A stretch of DNA of 64,000 nt from an uncultured Tenacibaculum sp. (GCA_947496185.1 CANMCD010000002.1:1-64000); one strand, 5' to 3'; shown: positions 19,148-27,150, numbered from the stretch's first letter. Notes: generated by a model from the sequence alone, not told the origin. Translations and numbers: made by a program.

Positions 19148-19927
19148 ATGGAAGGAAAGATTACGTTAACAGCGTCCATTGTTTTATATAAGGAAAAGTT
19201 AGACGAGTTAAAAAGAACAGTACAGAGTTTTTTGTCAATCCCTATTTTGTCAAAAAAACTTTACTTGATTGACAATACAATTACCTCTGACTTCAAAGGA
19301 TGTTTTACGGATGACCGTATCATTTATATCGAAAATAAAAAAAATATCGGGTTTGGTCGAGGGCACAATCTTATCATAGAAGAGATTAAAGATACTTCCT
19401 TGTACCATCTAATTTTGAATCCAGACGTCTTTTTTAAAGGAAGCGTTATCGTACGTTTAATAGAAGTTTTTAAAGATCAAAAAGAGGTTTCGATGATTGC
19501 TCCCAAGGTACTTTTTCCCGACGGTAGCTATCAGTCTTCTTGTAGAAGATACCCGACTTTTTTAGAATTGTTTGCCAGAAGAACAGGGCCTTTTAAAAAA
19601 CTGTTTAGCAAAAGAATTGCCAAAGGAGAATACAAAGATAAAGACACTTCTTCCTCTTTTTACCCTGCCTATATAACGGGATGTTTTCAATTGTACAAAA
19701 CTGATGACTTCATTGAAATAGATGGATTTGACACCAGGTACTTCCTATACATGGAAGATGTGGATATCTGTAGAAAAATTGACGTAATAAATAAAAAGAA
19801 GCAGTATTTTCCTGAAGAAGTAATATATCACAACCTAAAACAAGGGTCTTCTAAAAAGATCAACCTGTTTTTGCACCACCTCTCTTCAGCGGTAAAATAT
19901 TTTAAAAAATGGCGTAATAACCTCTAA
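19148..19927 (+). CDS. Glycosyltransferase family 2 (rhamnosyltransferase-like)
   Basis: A 259-aa GT-A enzyme related to WbbL-type transferases. Visible are TASIVLYKEKLDELKRTV, LYLIDNT, NIGFGRGHN, LILNPDV (the DxD equivalent) and FLYMEDVDICRKI. It is the last gene of the polysaccharide locus, nine bases after the initiating transferase. A WbbL-like enzyme would add the second sugar to the lipid-linked primer, which fits its place beside the WcaJ-type gene. Donor sugar is unknown. Confidence 0.9.
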   Translation: MEGKITLTASIVLYKEKLDELKRTVQSFLSIPILSKKLYLIDNTITSDFKGCFTDDRIIYIENKKNIGFGRGHNLIIEEIKDTSLYHLILNPDVFFKGSVIVRLIEVFKDQKEVSMIAPKVLFPDGSYQSSCRRYPTFLELFARRTGPFKKLFSKRIAKGEYKDKDTSSSFYPAYITGCFQLYKTDDFIEIDGFDTRYFLYMEDVDICRKIDVINKKKQYFPEEVIYHNLKQGSSKKINLFLHHLSSAVKYFKKWRNNL

Positions 19928-20151
19928 TATTTGGTTACTTATGCACCGAAATTGCTTGGTCGAACACAAATGTTCCTTAAAGCAAGAAAAAAATTAGGTT
20001 AACAAATTCTATGACTAAGAAGGAAAAACTGTTTATTACACTAATCGTAATAAATTATCGTAAAATTGCACTATTTTTTCATCCTTTTTCAGGCTATAAT
20101 TTTTGTTGACTTACTTGGTCAAGTATGTAAACTAAAAATTAGAATATAAAA

Positions 20152-20997
20152 ATGAAAAAAACATTACTTCTATTGACGCTTTTTTTAAGCATCGCAATTT
20201 ATCCACAAAAAGAAGATAAATGCCAAGTGCCAAGTGGCTTATCTACAAACAATATCACTGAAAATTCAGCTTTTCTAAACTGGGCTAAGCCAACGGATGT
20301 AATCTATTCTCAAATAAATTACAAAAAATCTACAGATAAAAATTGGAAGACAGCAACAGCTGCTGCTCCAGGCCATGGTTATCTTTTAAAAAATCTAGAA
20401 CCTGAGACTACCTATTTTTGGCAAATAATCGGTTTTTGCTCAAAGGGAAATTCATATAGTTATCCAGCTTCTTTTAAAACAAAATGGAGCTGTAAAAACG
20501 ATGTAACCGTCACAAAAAATGTTACCTCAGGAAAATCAGATGAGCAATCGGCCTATAATACACTTACAGCAACCAATACTATTTACAATAAAGCCACAGC
20601 TAATTATCATGCTGGGCAGTCTGTAACCTTAAAAAATGGCTTTACAGTACAACAAGGAGCTAGTTTTAGAGGACATATCAAAGGATGTACAAAAAACTCT
20701 AGCAGATCTGTAGATACAACTTCTATTGATGATGATCAAGAAGATATATCTTTTGACAGTTCAGCACGACAAACGAATAACGAGGTATTAGTTTACCCCA
20801 ATCCTTTTGTCAATGAAATCACTATTAAGTCTGACAAAAAGATACATAATTGCCGCTTATTAAATTTGTTTGACATAGAAGTTAAATCAGGATTAGAAAA
20901 CCAAATTTCTATAGGAGGTATTGCCAACGGTTCATACGTGCTTCAAGTTACTTTTAAAGATGGACAAATAGTTAGAAAAAAGATTATAAAACAATAA
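20152..20997 (+). CDS. Secreted fibronectin type III protein with T9SS sorting tail
   Basis: A 281-aa exported protein. It has a signal peptide (MKKTLLLLTLFLSIAIYPQ), one fibronectin type III domain (about 25-110, with the usual Y-x-W and L-x-P-x-T-x-Y pattern LEPETTYFW), a short repeat-type domain ending in LKNGFTVQQGASFRG that is common in flavobacterial surface proteins, and a C-terminal Por-secretion tail starting VYPNPFVNEITI near 214. The tail predicts export by T9SS. No enzyme domain is visible. A strong terminator follows. Confidence 0.88.
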   Translation: MKKTLLLLTLFLSIAIYPQKEDKCQVPSGLSTNNITENSAFLNWAKPTDVIYSQINYKKSTDKNWKTATAAAPGHGYLLKNLEPETTYFWQIIGFCSKGNSYSYPASFKTKWSCKNDVTVTKNVTSGKSDEQSAYNTLTATNTIYNKATANYHAGQSVTLKNGFTVQQGASFRGHIKGCTKNSSRSVDTTSIDDDQEDISFDSSARQTNNEVLVYPNPFVNEITIKSDKKIHNCRLLNLFDIEVKSGLENQISIGGIANGSYVLQVTFKDGQIVRKKIIKQ

Positions 20998-21060
20998 ACA
21001 CAGTGTAAAACCAAATACTGATTCCTATTGGTTCTACCACTTAAGCATGAAACTACTGTA

Positions 21061-21096
21061 AAAAAGAGAAGGCTTTGGTCTTCTCTTTTTGTTTTA
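21061..21096 (+). terminator. Terminator of the FN3/T9SS gene
   Basis: An 11-bp perfect stem (21061-21071 with 21080-21090) and 8-base loop are followed by a T-rich stretch. Confidence 0.85.
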
Positions 21097-21239
21097 CTAC
21101 TATTCGTGAATAAAAACTTCGTATAAATCAATTGAATTGTTTATTTGGTTATTCAAGGCGAAAAACAAGGCATCCCAACGCTACAGTTTATTTTTTTTAA
21201 CGAAGAAGAATAGGGTAAGAAACTATTTATATGCGAAAC

Positions 21240-21270
21240 TTTAATTTACAAATAGTATAAGATATATTTG
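21240..21270 (+). promoter_or_regulatory. Promoter of purD
   Basis: TTTA (21240-21243), 19 bases, then TATATTTG (21263-21270). The -7 box is exact. The expected start site is about 15 bases before the ATG. Confidence 0.7.
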
Positions 21271-21291
21271 CAGTGACAAAACAACACAGAA

Positions 21292-22566
21292 ATGAATATT
21301 TTAGTATTAGGTTCTGGAGGTAGAGAACATGCCTTTGCCAAAAAAATTTCAGAAAGTAACAAAATAAATAAGCTATTTGTAGCTCCGGGTAATGCAGGAA
21401 CGGAACAAGTAGCCACAAATTTAGCGGTAAATCCAACAGATTTTGAAGCGGTAAAATCAGCCGTAATCACACATGATATAAACATGGTCGTAGTTGGACC
21501 AGAAGCACCATTGGTAGCAGGTGTACATGATTATTTTTTAGCTGATGAAATATTAAAGAACATTCCTGTGATTGGCCCTAAGAAAGACGGTGCCTTATTG
21601 GAAGGGAGCAAAGATTTTTCTAAGCAATTTATGGAAAAATACGCCATTCCAACTGCCCGATACCAGTCATTTACTGTAGAAACCTTAGAAGAAGGAAAAA
21701 ACTTTTTAGAAACACTCTCTCCTCCTTTCGTCTTGAAAGCAGACGGACTAGCAGCAGGAAAAGGGGTATTAATTATAGAAGATCTTAACGAAGCCAAAGC
21801 CTCATTAGACGATATGCTGTCTAATCAAAAATTTGGGAATGCTTCTTCGAAAGTAGTCGTTGAGGAGTTTTTAGACGGTATTGAACTATCTGTTTTTGTA
21901 TTAACAGACGGAAAAAACTACAAAGTATTGCCTAGCGCCAAAGACTACAAAAGAATCGGAGAAGGCGATACAGGATTAAATACAGGAGGAATGGGGGCAA
22001 TTTCACCTGTCCCATTTGCTAACGATGCTTTTTTACAAAAAGTAGAAGACCGTATTATAAAACCCACGGTAGACGGGTTACAAGCTGAAGGGATTGACTA
22101 TAGAGGTTTTGTTTTTATCGGATTAATGAATGTTGGCGGTGATCCTTATGTTATTGAATACAACGTTCGTATGGGAGACCCTGAAACCGAAGTAGTATTA
22201 CCTAGAATACAATCAGACTTGGTGGATTTGTTCGAAGGTGTTGCGACACAAACTTTAGCTGAAAAATCGTATGACGTAACTCCACAAACTGCGGTTACTG
22301 TTATGCTCGTATCAGGAGGTTACCCAGAAGCATACGACAAGAAAAAACAAATCGAAGGATACGAAAAAGTTGCTGAATCTACAGTTTTTCATGCAGGAAC
22401 AACAACGATTGATGGTACTGTAGTAACTAATGGCGGAAGAGTTATGGCGATCACTTCCTTTGGAGACACTATTAAAGAAGCCTTGGGTAAATCTTACCGA
22501 AGCATTGATAAGATCACATTTGAAAAAATGAACTATCGTAAAGATATAGGGTTTGATTTGACTTAA
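21292..22566 (+). CDS. purD: Phosphoribosylamine--glycine ligase
   Basis: A 424-aa ATP-grasp enzyme joining phosphoribosylamine and glycine to give GAR in the second step of purine synthesis. N-terminal MNILVLGSGGREHAF, the VVVGPEAPLVAGV stretch near 65-77, the ATP-grasp loop VLKADGLAAGKGVLI near 145-159 and EYNVRMGDPETE near 284-295 are all diagnostic. Full length. It is monocistronic, with its own promoter and terminator, and marks the left border of the accessory region that follows. Confidence 0.97.
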   Translation: MNILVLGSGGREHAFAKKISESNKINKLFVAPGNAGTEQVATNLAVNPTDFEAVKSAVITHDINMVVVGPEAPLVAGVHDYFLADEILKNIPVIGPKKDGALLEGSKDFSKQFMEKYAIPTARYQSFTVETLEEGKNFLETLSPPFVLKADGLAAGKGVLIIEDLNEAKASLDDMLSNQKFGNASSKVVVEEFLDGIELSVFVLTDGKNYKVLPSAKDYKRIGEGDTGLNTGGMGAISPVPFANDAFLQKVEDRIIKPTVDGLQAEGIDYRGFVFIGLMNVGGDPYVIEYNVRMGDPETEVVLPRIQSDLVDLFEGVATQTLAEKSYDVTPQTAVTVMLVSGGYPEAYDKKKQIEGYEKVAESTVFHAGTTTIDGTVVTNGGRVMAITSFGDTIKEALGKSYRSIDKITFEKMNYRKDIGFDLT

Positions 22567-22607
22567 AAATAGACAACCAAAAGACACTATTTTATACAAT
22601 TCACGAC

Positions 22608-22647
22608 CAATGGATTAGACTTAAAAAATCTAATCCATTGATTGTTT
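22608..22647 (+). terminator. Terminator of purD
   Basis: A 12-bp perfect stem (22608-22619 with 22629-22640) with a 9-base loop is followed by attgttt. It is a strong hairpin with a modest U tract. Confidence 0.8.
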
Positions 22648-22719
22648 ATAGTCAACAATAAACTTGACACATATCAGTAACTATCACTATCCTTATTTTT
22701 GACTCATAAAAGCAAGGAC

Positions 22720-22791
22720 TTTACATATTTAATAAACCTCTTTTACATGATTTTCATTAACTTCTAAAAAAGACATTAAACGTTGCTTTAA
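22720..22791. repeat. 72-bp exact repeat, copy 1 (3' end of lipoprotein gene)
   Basis: Identical to 23429-23500. It covers the last coding bases, the stop codon and a few bases beyond for each of the two paralogous lipoprotein genes. Confidence 0.92.
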
Positions 22792-23355
22792 TAGCTGCAT
22801 AGCTTTTTTCTCTACAGGCTCATCCAAACTAAATAGTAAAAAAAGCTTATTACCTTTTAAAAACCATATCCAATTTATCGATTTAAAATATATAGTTCTC
22901 TCTTCATAATTATTAAAACTTTCAAAACATGATTTTGCAGTTTCTTCGTTTTCGAATACCCATTCTTCAATAACTATTTCACTTGACAAATTATTTCCCA
23001 TTTTCACTTTTATGGAAGAAAATAACAACTTTTTTATCTCCATAAACCTTTCATTTTCAAAATCACGTGCTAAAACTTTTTGGAAATTTTTCTTTTGATA
23101 CCATCCCAAAATTCCTTTAAAAGAATACTTATGCTCTTTCGCAGCATTCACACATATATTTTCAATTTTTTTATTGAAAGATGATACTTGATCCTTTTGA
23201 CTCAAGTAAAGACTATCATAAGTTATCGTAAATACAGGTATTAAACCTTTAGAAGCAACTGTTTTTTGTTTTTCTCTTTTAACTTCGGATTTGTTCTTTG
23301 TTTTACAAGCTAAAGTAAAGAGCAGACTAAACAATATAATAAATGTGTTTTTCAT
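22729..23355 (-). CDS. Lipoprotein, paralogue of the next gene; candidate immunity protein
   Basis: A 208-aa protein with a lipoprotein signal (lipobox FTLAC, C17), so it is anchored in the periplasm or outer membrane. No known domain is recognised. It is clearly a duplicate of the 215-aa lipoprotein upstream: both share VFENEETAKSCF, NWIWFLKG and an identical C terminus, with a 72-bp exact match at the DNA level. It is the last of three minus-strand genes headed by an L,D-transpeptidase-like protein. Duplicated, exported, adjacent partners suggest immunity proteins, but this is inference. Confidence 0.75.
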   Translation of the reverse strand: MKNTFIILFSLLFTLACKTKNKSEVKREKQKTVASKGLIPVFTITYDSLYLSQKDQVSSFNKKIENICVNAAKEHKYSFKGILGWYQKKNFQKVLARDFENERFMEIKKLLFSSIKVKMGNNLSSEIVIEEWVFENEETAKSCFESFNNYEERTIYFKSINWIWFLKGNKLFLLFSLDEPVEKKAMQLLKQRLMSFLEVNENHVKEVY

Positions 23356-23398
23356 TATTACATAAAAACCTAATAATTAAATAACTAACAATACAAAA

Positions 23399-23431
23399 AA
23401 GCACAAGCCCCAAAAACTGAGGCTTGTTTTT
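23399..23431 (-). terminator. Hairpin between the two lipoprotein paralogues
   Basis: The 6-bp stem caagcc/ggcttg (with a G-rich flank) is followed on the minus strand by TTTTTT. It probably ends or weakens the transcript after the first lipoprotein. Confidence 0.55.
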
Positions 23432-23500
23432 ACATATTTAATAAACCTCTTTTACATGATTTTCATTAACTTCTAAAAAAGACATTAAACGTTGCTTTAA
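23429..23500. repeat. 72-bp exact repeat, copy 2
   Basis: Identical to 22720-22791. The rest of the two genes is much more diverged, so this run points to recent recombination or gene conversion at the 3' ends. Confidence 0.92.
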
Positions 23501-24085
23501 AATTTGCATCGGTTTTTTTTCAACTGGCTCATGCATACTGTACAACAAAAAAAGCTTACTCCCCTTTAAAAACCATATCCAATTCACCACTTTAAAATAT
23601 ATTTCTACCTCCTCATAATTTTTAAAACTATCAAAACATGACTTTGCTGTTTCTTCGTTTTCGAAGACCCATTCCTGTATATCCATTTCACTTGATAAAC
23701 TCCCTGCTATTTTAAGTTTTACGTACGATATAGAAAGAGCTTTAATACGCATAAATTTTTCATTCTTAAAATCCCTTGCCAAAGCTTTTTGAAATAGCTT
23801 TTTTTTGTGCCAATTAAGACGATCTCTAAAACGACTTTTATTAGGATTATTTTGACTATTAACACAAATATTATTTATCGTTTCATTAAAGGAAACTAAT
23901 AGCGGTTTTTCCTCAGATAATATACTATCACCAATAATATTATAAACATCTATTAAGTTATTTGAAACAATCTTTTCTTTGGATAAAACAGTATTTGACT
24001 GCTCCTTTTTTACTTCGGAATCGCTCTTTATTTTACAGGATAAAACAAAGAACAAACTAAACAATATGATAAGTCTTTTCTTCAT
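23438..24085 (-). CDS. Lipoprotein coupled to the transpeptidase-like gene; candidate immunity protein
   Basis: A 215-aa lipoprotein (lipobox FVLSC, C17) with no recognised domain. It overlaps the upstream transpeptidase-like gene by four bases (ATGA), indicating coupled translation and stoichiometric production. It is paralogous to the following 208-aa lipoprotein. The mature part is lysine- and aromatic-rich, with conserved blocks VFENEETAKSCFDSF and NWIWFLKGSKLFLLYS. The location in the periplasm would suit neutralising an enzyme that attacks peptidoglycan. Confidence 0.78.
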   Translation of the reverse strand: MKKRLIILFSLFFVLSCKIKSDSEVKKEQSNTVLSKEKIVSNNLIDVYNIIGDSILSEEKPLLVSFNETINNICVNSQNNPNKSRFRDRLNWHKKKLFQKALARDFKNEKFMRIKALSISYVKLKIAGSLSSEMDIQEWVFENEETAKSCFDSFKNYEEVEIYFKVVNWIWFLKGSKLFLLYSMHEPVEKKPMQILKQRLMSFLEVNENHVKEVY

Positions 24086-24603
24086 TTTTTCACTGGTGTT
24101 AATGGAGGTCGTGTAGCTGACTGATATTCTGCTGTCAATAATTTATTATCACTTACTTCATATTCATCTTTAGCCCCTGTTAAATTAAGAATAGTCTCGT
24201 TAAATCGATCCCATTCACCAACTCCACAAATCTCTACACACCCTATTGAGCCAAAGACTTGACTCATTGGATAATCAGGACCTGGGTGAATAAAAAAACC
24301 ATCATATACCCTCCATGCATTTTCTGTCATAGTAGAAATATTGTCCCATGTAAGAGTATGTGTTTGATCATCAGACAAACCCACAACCCTAATTCTATCC
24401 GAACCATAAGGTTTATGAACTCCGAAACGAACAGCATTAAACACCTCAGAAACCCTTGTTCCGTTGTGGTTCACCCCTTCTACATTCACTATATACAAGG
24501 GTACTTTGTATTTTATTTTTTTGGACTTTTGATTATCAGGATAAGAGCTTATATGAGCATCTCCCTGAGTAACATTTGAAATAAAAATATTGACTTTACG
24601 CAT
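24082..24603 (-). CDS. L,D-transpeptidase-like protein with His/Cys motif; candidate peptidoglycan-targeting effector
   Basis: A 173-aa protein without a signal peptide. The segment GFFIHPG (H106) followed by GSIGCVEI (S119, C122) matches the spacing of the L,D-transpeptidase site H-x(14-17)-S/T-x-G-C, also used by DUF2778/Tlde1-type T6SS effectors. A second cysteine is at 126. The next gene starts within its stop and encodes a lipoprotein, itself duplicated. Lack of a signal, a peptidoglycan-type active site and adjacent periplasmic partners together suggest an interbacterial effector with immunity. A housekeeping cell-wall enzyme would normally carry a signal peptide. No delivery genes are in the window. 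Confidence 0.7.
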   Translation of the reverse strand: MRKVNIFISNVTQGDAHISSYPDNQKSKKIKYKVPLYIVNVEGVNHNGTRVSEVFNAVRFGVHKPYGSDRIRVVGLSDDQTHTLTWDNISTMTENAWRVYDGFFIHPGPDYPMSQVFGSIGCVEICGVGEWDRFNETILNLTGAKDEYEVSDNKLLTAEYQSATRPPLTPVKK

Positions 24604-25123
24604 TTTTTTATTTTTAGTAGTTAGTAATTAGTTGATTGATTCAAATATATGATTATAAATCGTATAATTTTAACAAAAAAGCAGTGCTTTACCCTAATAA
24701 AAACCCTTTTACTAAAGAATATAGCAAAAATAGCAGCGTATCATTATCCCATATTTTTAGGATAAAAAAGGGCCAAAAGGAAAACTTATACCAATTTTAT
24801 GTTGAAATACCCCGTATAAAGAAATTCAATTATTTTGAAGTGTAATTGGTACTTGATAGGATTAATAACCTTTTGACCCACAAACTACTACATTTATTTT
24901 AATAACCTTTACCTATTTTTTTGAAAATATCTTTTTTCAATTAGCTAGGTTTACCCCGTATTATGTATCTACTAATTACCTGCCACATAATACAGGAGTA
25001 AACTTGACTAAATAACTCTTTACGAATCGTATTGCTATACCTAGATTTTTATTGACTATGACAGCTTTTCTTCTGTTATTTCATGGGTACAAATGAACTG
25101 AATACACCCTTGTATGATGTAGC
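24604..25123. other. Intergenic region with promoter and inverted repeat
   Basis: No convincing gene is present. The left end carries the promoter and possible operator of the transpeptidase-like gene (24642-24665). The remainder is AT-rich. A 69-codon plus-strand frame at 24636-24845 starts at TTG and lacks family features. Confidence 0.5.
24642..24665 (-). promoter_or_regulatory. -7 box with overlapping inverted repeat, possible operator
   Basis: On the minus strand TATATTTG (24649 to 24642) is an exact -7 box 39 bases before the start codon. It is overlapped by the inverted repeat atatgat-tataa-atcgtat (24647-24665, one mismatch). The right half and flank (taaatcgtataatttta) closely resemble the repeat upstream of the HTH regulator at 25879-25888. 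Confidence 0.5.
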
Positions 25124-25387
25124 TTACTTCATTTTTAGAAAAAATCTAGTACATACAATACCGATAACCGTAGCAATAATTCCCAAAAAAATAGTGTAAA
25201 AACAAAACCTCACTTTTTTCATTTGATACCACCAACGGATATCCTGCCAACCTAGATTGGTGTTGTAATGGTAAATCGACTGTTTGATATCCGATGGCAA
25301 TACCGAATCCTTTTGTTGATTAGGCACGAATTGTGCTTTAAAAAAATTTATCTGAGTGTAATAATACTTATAATTCAAACGTTTCAC
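25124..25387 (-). CDS. Small hypothetical protein with C-terminal membrane helix
   Basis: An 87-aa reading frame with a soluble, tyrosine-rich N-terminal half and one membrane helix at about 62-83. I do not recognise it. Upstream, on the same strand, are short frames that look like gene remnants, so this may be the surviving piece of a decayed element, or a small orphan gene. The ATG at 25387 is the only start. Confidence 0.4.
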   Translation of the reverse strand: MKRLNYKYYYTQINFFKAQFVPNQQKDSVLPSDIKQSIYHYNTNLGWQDIRWWYQMKKVRFCFYTIFLGIIATVIGIVCTRFFLKMK

Positions 25388-25476
25388 TGAGCTTTTAACG
25401 CAGTCATAGCATGGGATGCTGAACTTTAAAAAGCACTTGATCTTACAGCACTATCAAACCCCATGATAAAACACTA

Positions 25477-25551
25477 CTACACAATCCGAGTAAAAAGATT
25501 CTGATGGTTAGATAGCTCCATTAATTTTTTTTGATTAGCGTATATTTTCAT
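25477..25551 (-). pseudogene. Possible gene remnant (24-codon start fragment)
   Basis: A minus-strand frame beginning MKIYANQKKLMELSNH and ending at two consecutive TAG codons. It starts 12 bases after the stop of another protein-like fragment, an operon-style spacing. Sequence beyond the stops still reads in short protein-like pieces in other frames. I read this as decayed coding DNA, not as a functional peptide gene. Confidence 0.3.
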
Positions 25552-25563
25552 AATATTAGGGTT

Positions 25564-25686
25564 TTAGTAGTCGTCAAATACCAACTCATACCGTCTTACC
25601 TCCGCTGCTTTCTTTTGAAAAAGCAACACCAACACCTGTAGGTCATCGGGTTGTGTGTTACTTTTAAAAAAGAAATAACCCCCTTG
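25564..25686 (-). pseudogene. Possible gene remnant (C-terminal fragment)
   Basis: A 40-codon minus-strand frame, open back to a TGA at 25687-25689, that ends in VLLFQKKAAEVRRYELVFDDY. Its composition looks like the amphipathic C terminus of a real protein, but there is no good start codon. It is followed 12 bases later by the fragment at 25477-25551. Parent family unknown. Confidence 0.3.
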
Positions 25687-25848
25687 TCATCTTATCATTT
25701 GTCTATGAGTCGAAATCTGCCTTGTTTATTTTTATATTGTTTTTTAATACAACTTTTCTATTTCAGTTATACTGAGCCGTTGTTAATTTGTTTATCTTTT
25801 GGCAACACAAGCTTATTTCTATAACTTTGTGTGTCTCGCATTACAAAT

Positions 25849-25888
25849 ATACGATATATATTTCGCATATACAATATTTATATCGTAT
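25849..25888 (+). promoter_or_regulatory. Inverted-repeat operator upstream of the HTH gene
   Basis: ATACGATATA (25849-25858) and TATATCGTAT (25879-25888) are exact reverse complements, 30 bases apart centre to centre, just before the start codon at 25904. This is the usual layout of autoregulation by a dimeric repressor. Confidence 0.6.
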
Positions 25889-25903
25889 AAATTTTATTTC
25901 TAT

Positions 25904-26335
25904 ATGGAAATTTACGAAAGGATTGAAAGCATAATGAAATTGAAAGGGCTAAACTATAGGTCTCTTGGTATTAAATTAGGGTATTCTGACACACAAACCA
26001 GAAATATTGTTTTAGGTAAATCAATACCTAAAATCGACTTTATCCAAAATTTATTACGTGTATTTCCAGATATTAATATTAGTTGGCTACTAAAAGGAGA
26101 GGGAAGCATCTTAAATACGATTGAAAAGAATGAAGATAGATCAAATAATGATATTTCTATCAAAATATCACTTAGTGAAGATGAAATAAACAAAATAGTG
26201 GACGGGGTTCTTTTTCATGAAACGCAATTATTAGAAAACAGTACTTTTAAAAAATGGCTAGACCTAAAACTTGTTAATCGTGAAAACGAAATATTAACTA
26301 AAATAAGTAATATGAAAAAAAATGAGTCAACTTAA
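25904..26335 (+). CDS. Helix-turn-helix transcriptional regulator (phage repressor-like)
   Basis: A 143-aa protein with an N-terminal XRE/Cro-CI type DNA-binding domain: the segment YRSLGIKLGYSDTQTRNIVLG (about 18-38) is the helix-turn-helix, followed by FPDINISWLLKGEGSIL, the hallmark of Bacteroidota phage-repressor-like regulators. The C-terminal half is helical and probably mediates dimerisation. The ATG at 25904 is chosen because residues read upstream of it are low-complexity and cover the operator. It is the only plus-strand gene in the island and probably represses itself; it may also control the transpeptidase-like operon. Confidence 0.85.
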   Translation: MEIYERIESIMKLKGLNYRSLGIKLGYSDTQTRNIVLGKSIPKIDFIQNLLRVFPDINISWLLKGEGSILNTIEKNEDRSNNDISIKISLSEDEINKIVDGVLFHETQLLENSTFKKWLDLKLVNRENEILTKISNMKKNEST

Positions 26336-26365
26336 TGTCAAACAAGTTTGATTCATGCCTCTTCT

Positions 26366-26638
26366 TTAATCTAACCCTAACGACAGCTTTAATTCTAAAT
26401 TAATCATCATTGCCTTTTCTATTTCATCATCCATAGTTTTCATCAACTCATTTTTTTTTATCGTTTTCAAAAATTTCAATTTGACATACTCCAACGTATT
26501 TTGATCAACCGCTGCGTGTTGCTGAAACTGGTGTAACAACACTTCAAATTCTTTTATAATCAAATCTATAGATTTTTCTCTTTCTTTGAACTCTTGAAAA
26601 AGTATTTTTAATTGCTCTTGTAATTCTAATACTTTCAT
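26366..26638 (-). CDS. Small coiled-coil protein
   Basis: A 90-aa, almost entirely helical, charged protein with heptad-like spacing (LQEQLKILFQEFKEREKSIDLIIKEF and similar blocks). No signal peptide or membrane helix. It follows the membrane protein gene by five bases and is the last gene in a three-gene unit. The family is not recognised. A partner or adaptor of the membrane protein, whose C terminus is also coiled, is a reasonable guess. Confidence 0.6.
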   Translation of the reverse strand: MKVLELQEQLKILFQEFKEREKSIDLIIKEFEVLLHQFQQHAAVDQNTLEYVKLKFLKTIKKNELMKTMDDEIEKAMMINLELKLSLGLD

Positions 26639-26643
26639 AATTA

Positions 26644-27081
26644 TTATGTAATAGTTTTATTGATCTCGCCTAATAATTCTAAACTAGTTTTAACAAATTT
26701 GTCATTTGCTATTTGTTTTTTCCGATTTTCTTCTTTTACCTCTTCAAAAAACTTAAATATTTTATAAATCAAAAACGACGAGACAATCGAAAGTGTTATA
26801 AAAGCAATTTCATAGAACACTTCAGGATAAGGGTCATTAGTTGTATCAATAAAAACATACAACAAATAATAAATAGATACCGAGCAATAAAGCCCAGCAC
26901 CTAAATTCCCTATTGATTTAATTCTTCTAATTGTTCTATTCAAATTAGGAATTAACTGAAGTATAAAGAACATAAAAATAGATCCCCCAAAAAGTATAAA
27001 GTGCGTTCCAAAAAAATAAAGAAAAGCTCTAAGGTTTTTAAAGCCAAAAAATAAATCAGTTGAGTTTTTATTAAAAAACAC
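26644..27081 (-). CDS. Small membrane protein with cytoplasmic coiled coil
   Basis: A 145-aa protein with about three membrane helices (near 17-43, 60-78 and 88-110) and a charged helical C-terminal tail (KFFEEVKEENRKKQ). No recognised family. It lies between a small lipoprotein gene and a coiled-coil gene on the same strand with short gaps, so the three are probably co-transcribed. Function unknown. Confidence 0.65.
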   Translation of the reverse strand: MFFNKNSTDLFFGFKNLRAFLYFFGTHFILFGGSIFMFFILQLIPNLNRTIRRIKSIGNLGAGLYCSVSIYYLLYVFIDTTNDPYPEVFYEIAFITLSIVSSFLIYKIFKFFEEVKEENRKKQIANDKFVKTSLELLGEINKTIT

Positions 27082-27150
27082 ATGCCAAAAAGGAGCAGTT
27101 AACGAAACTATTAAGACAAACCATAGAGCAATTATCTTAATTCTATAATA

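Noticed and set aside
24636-24845. Plus-strand 69-codon frame
   Set aside because: Starts at TTG with no internal ATG, overlaps a promoter and operator on the other strand, and shows biased AT-rich codons.
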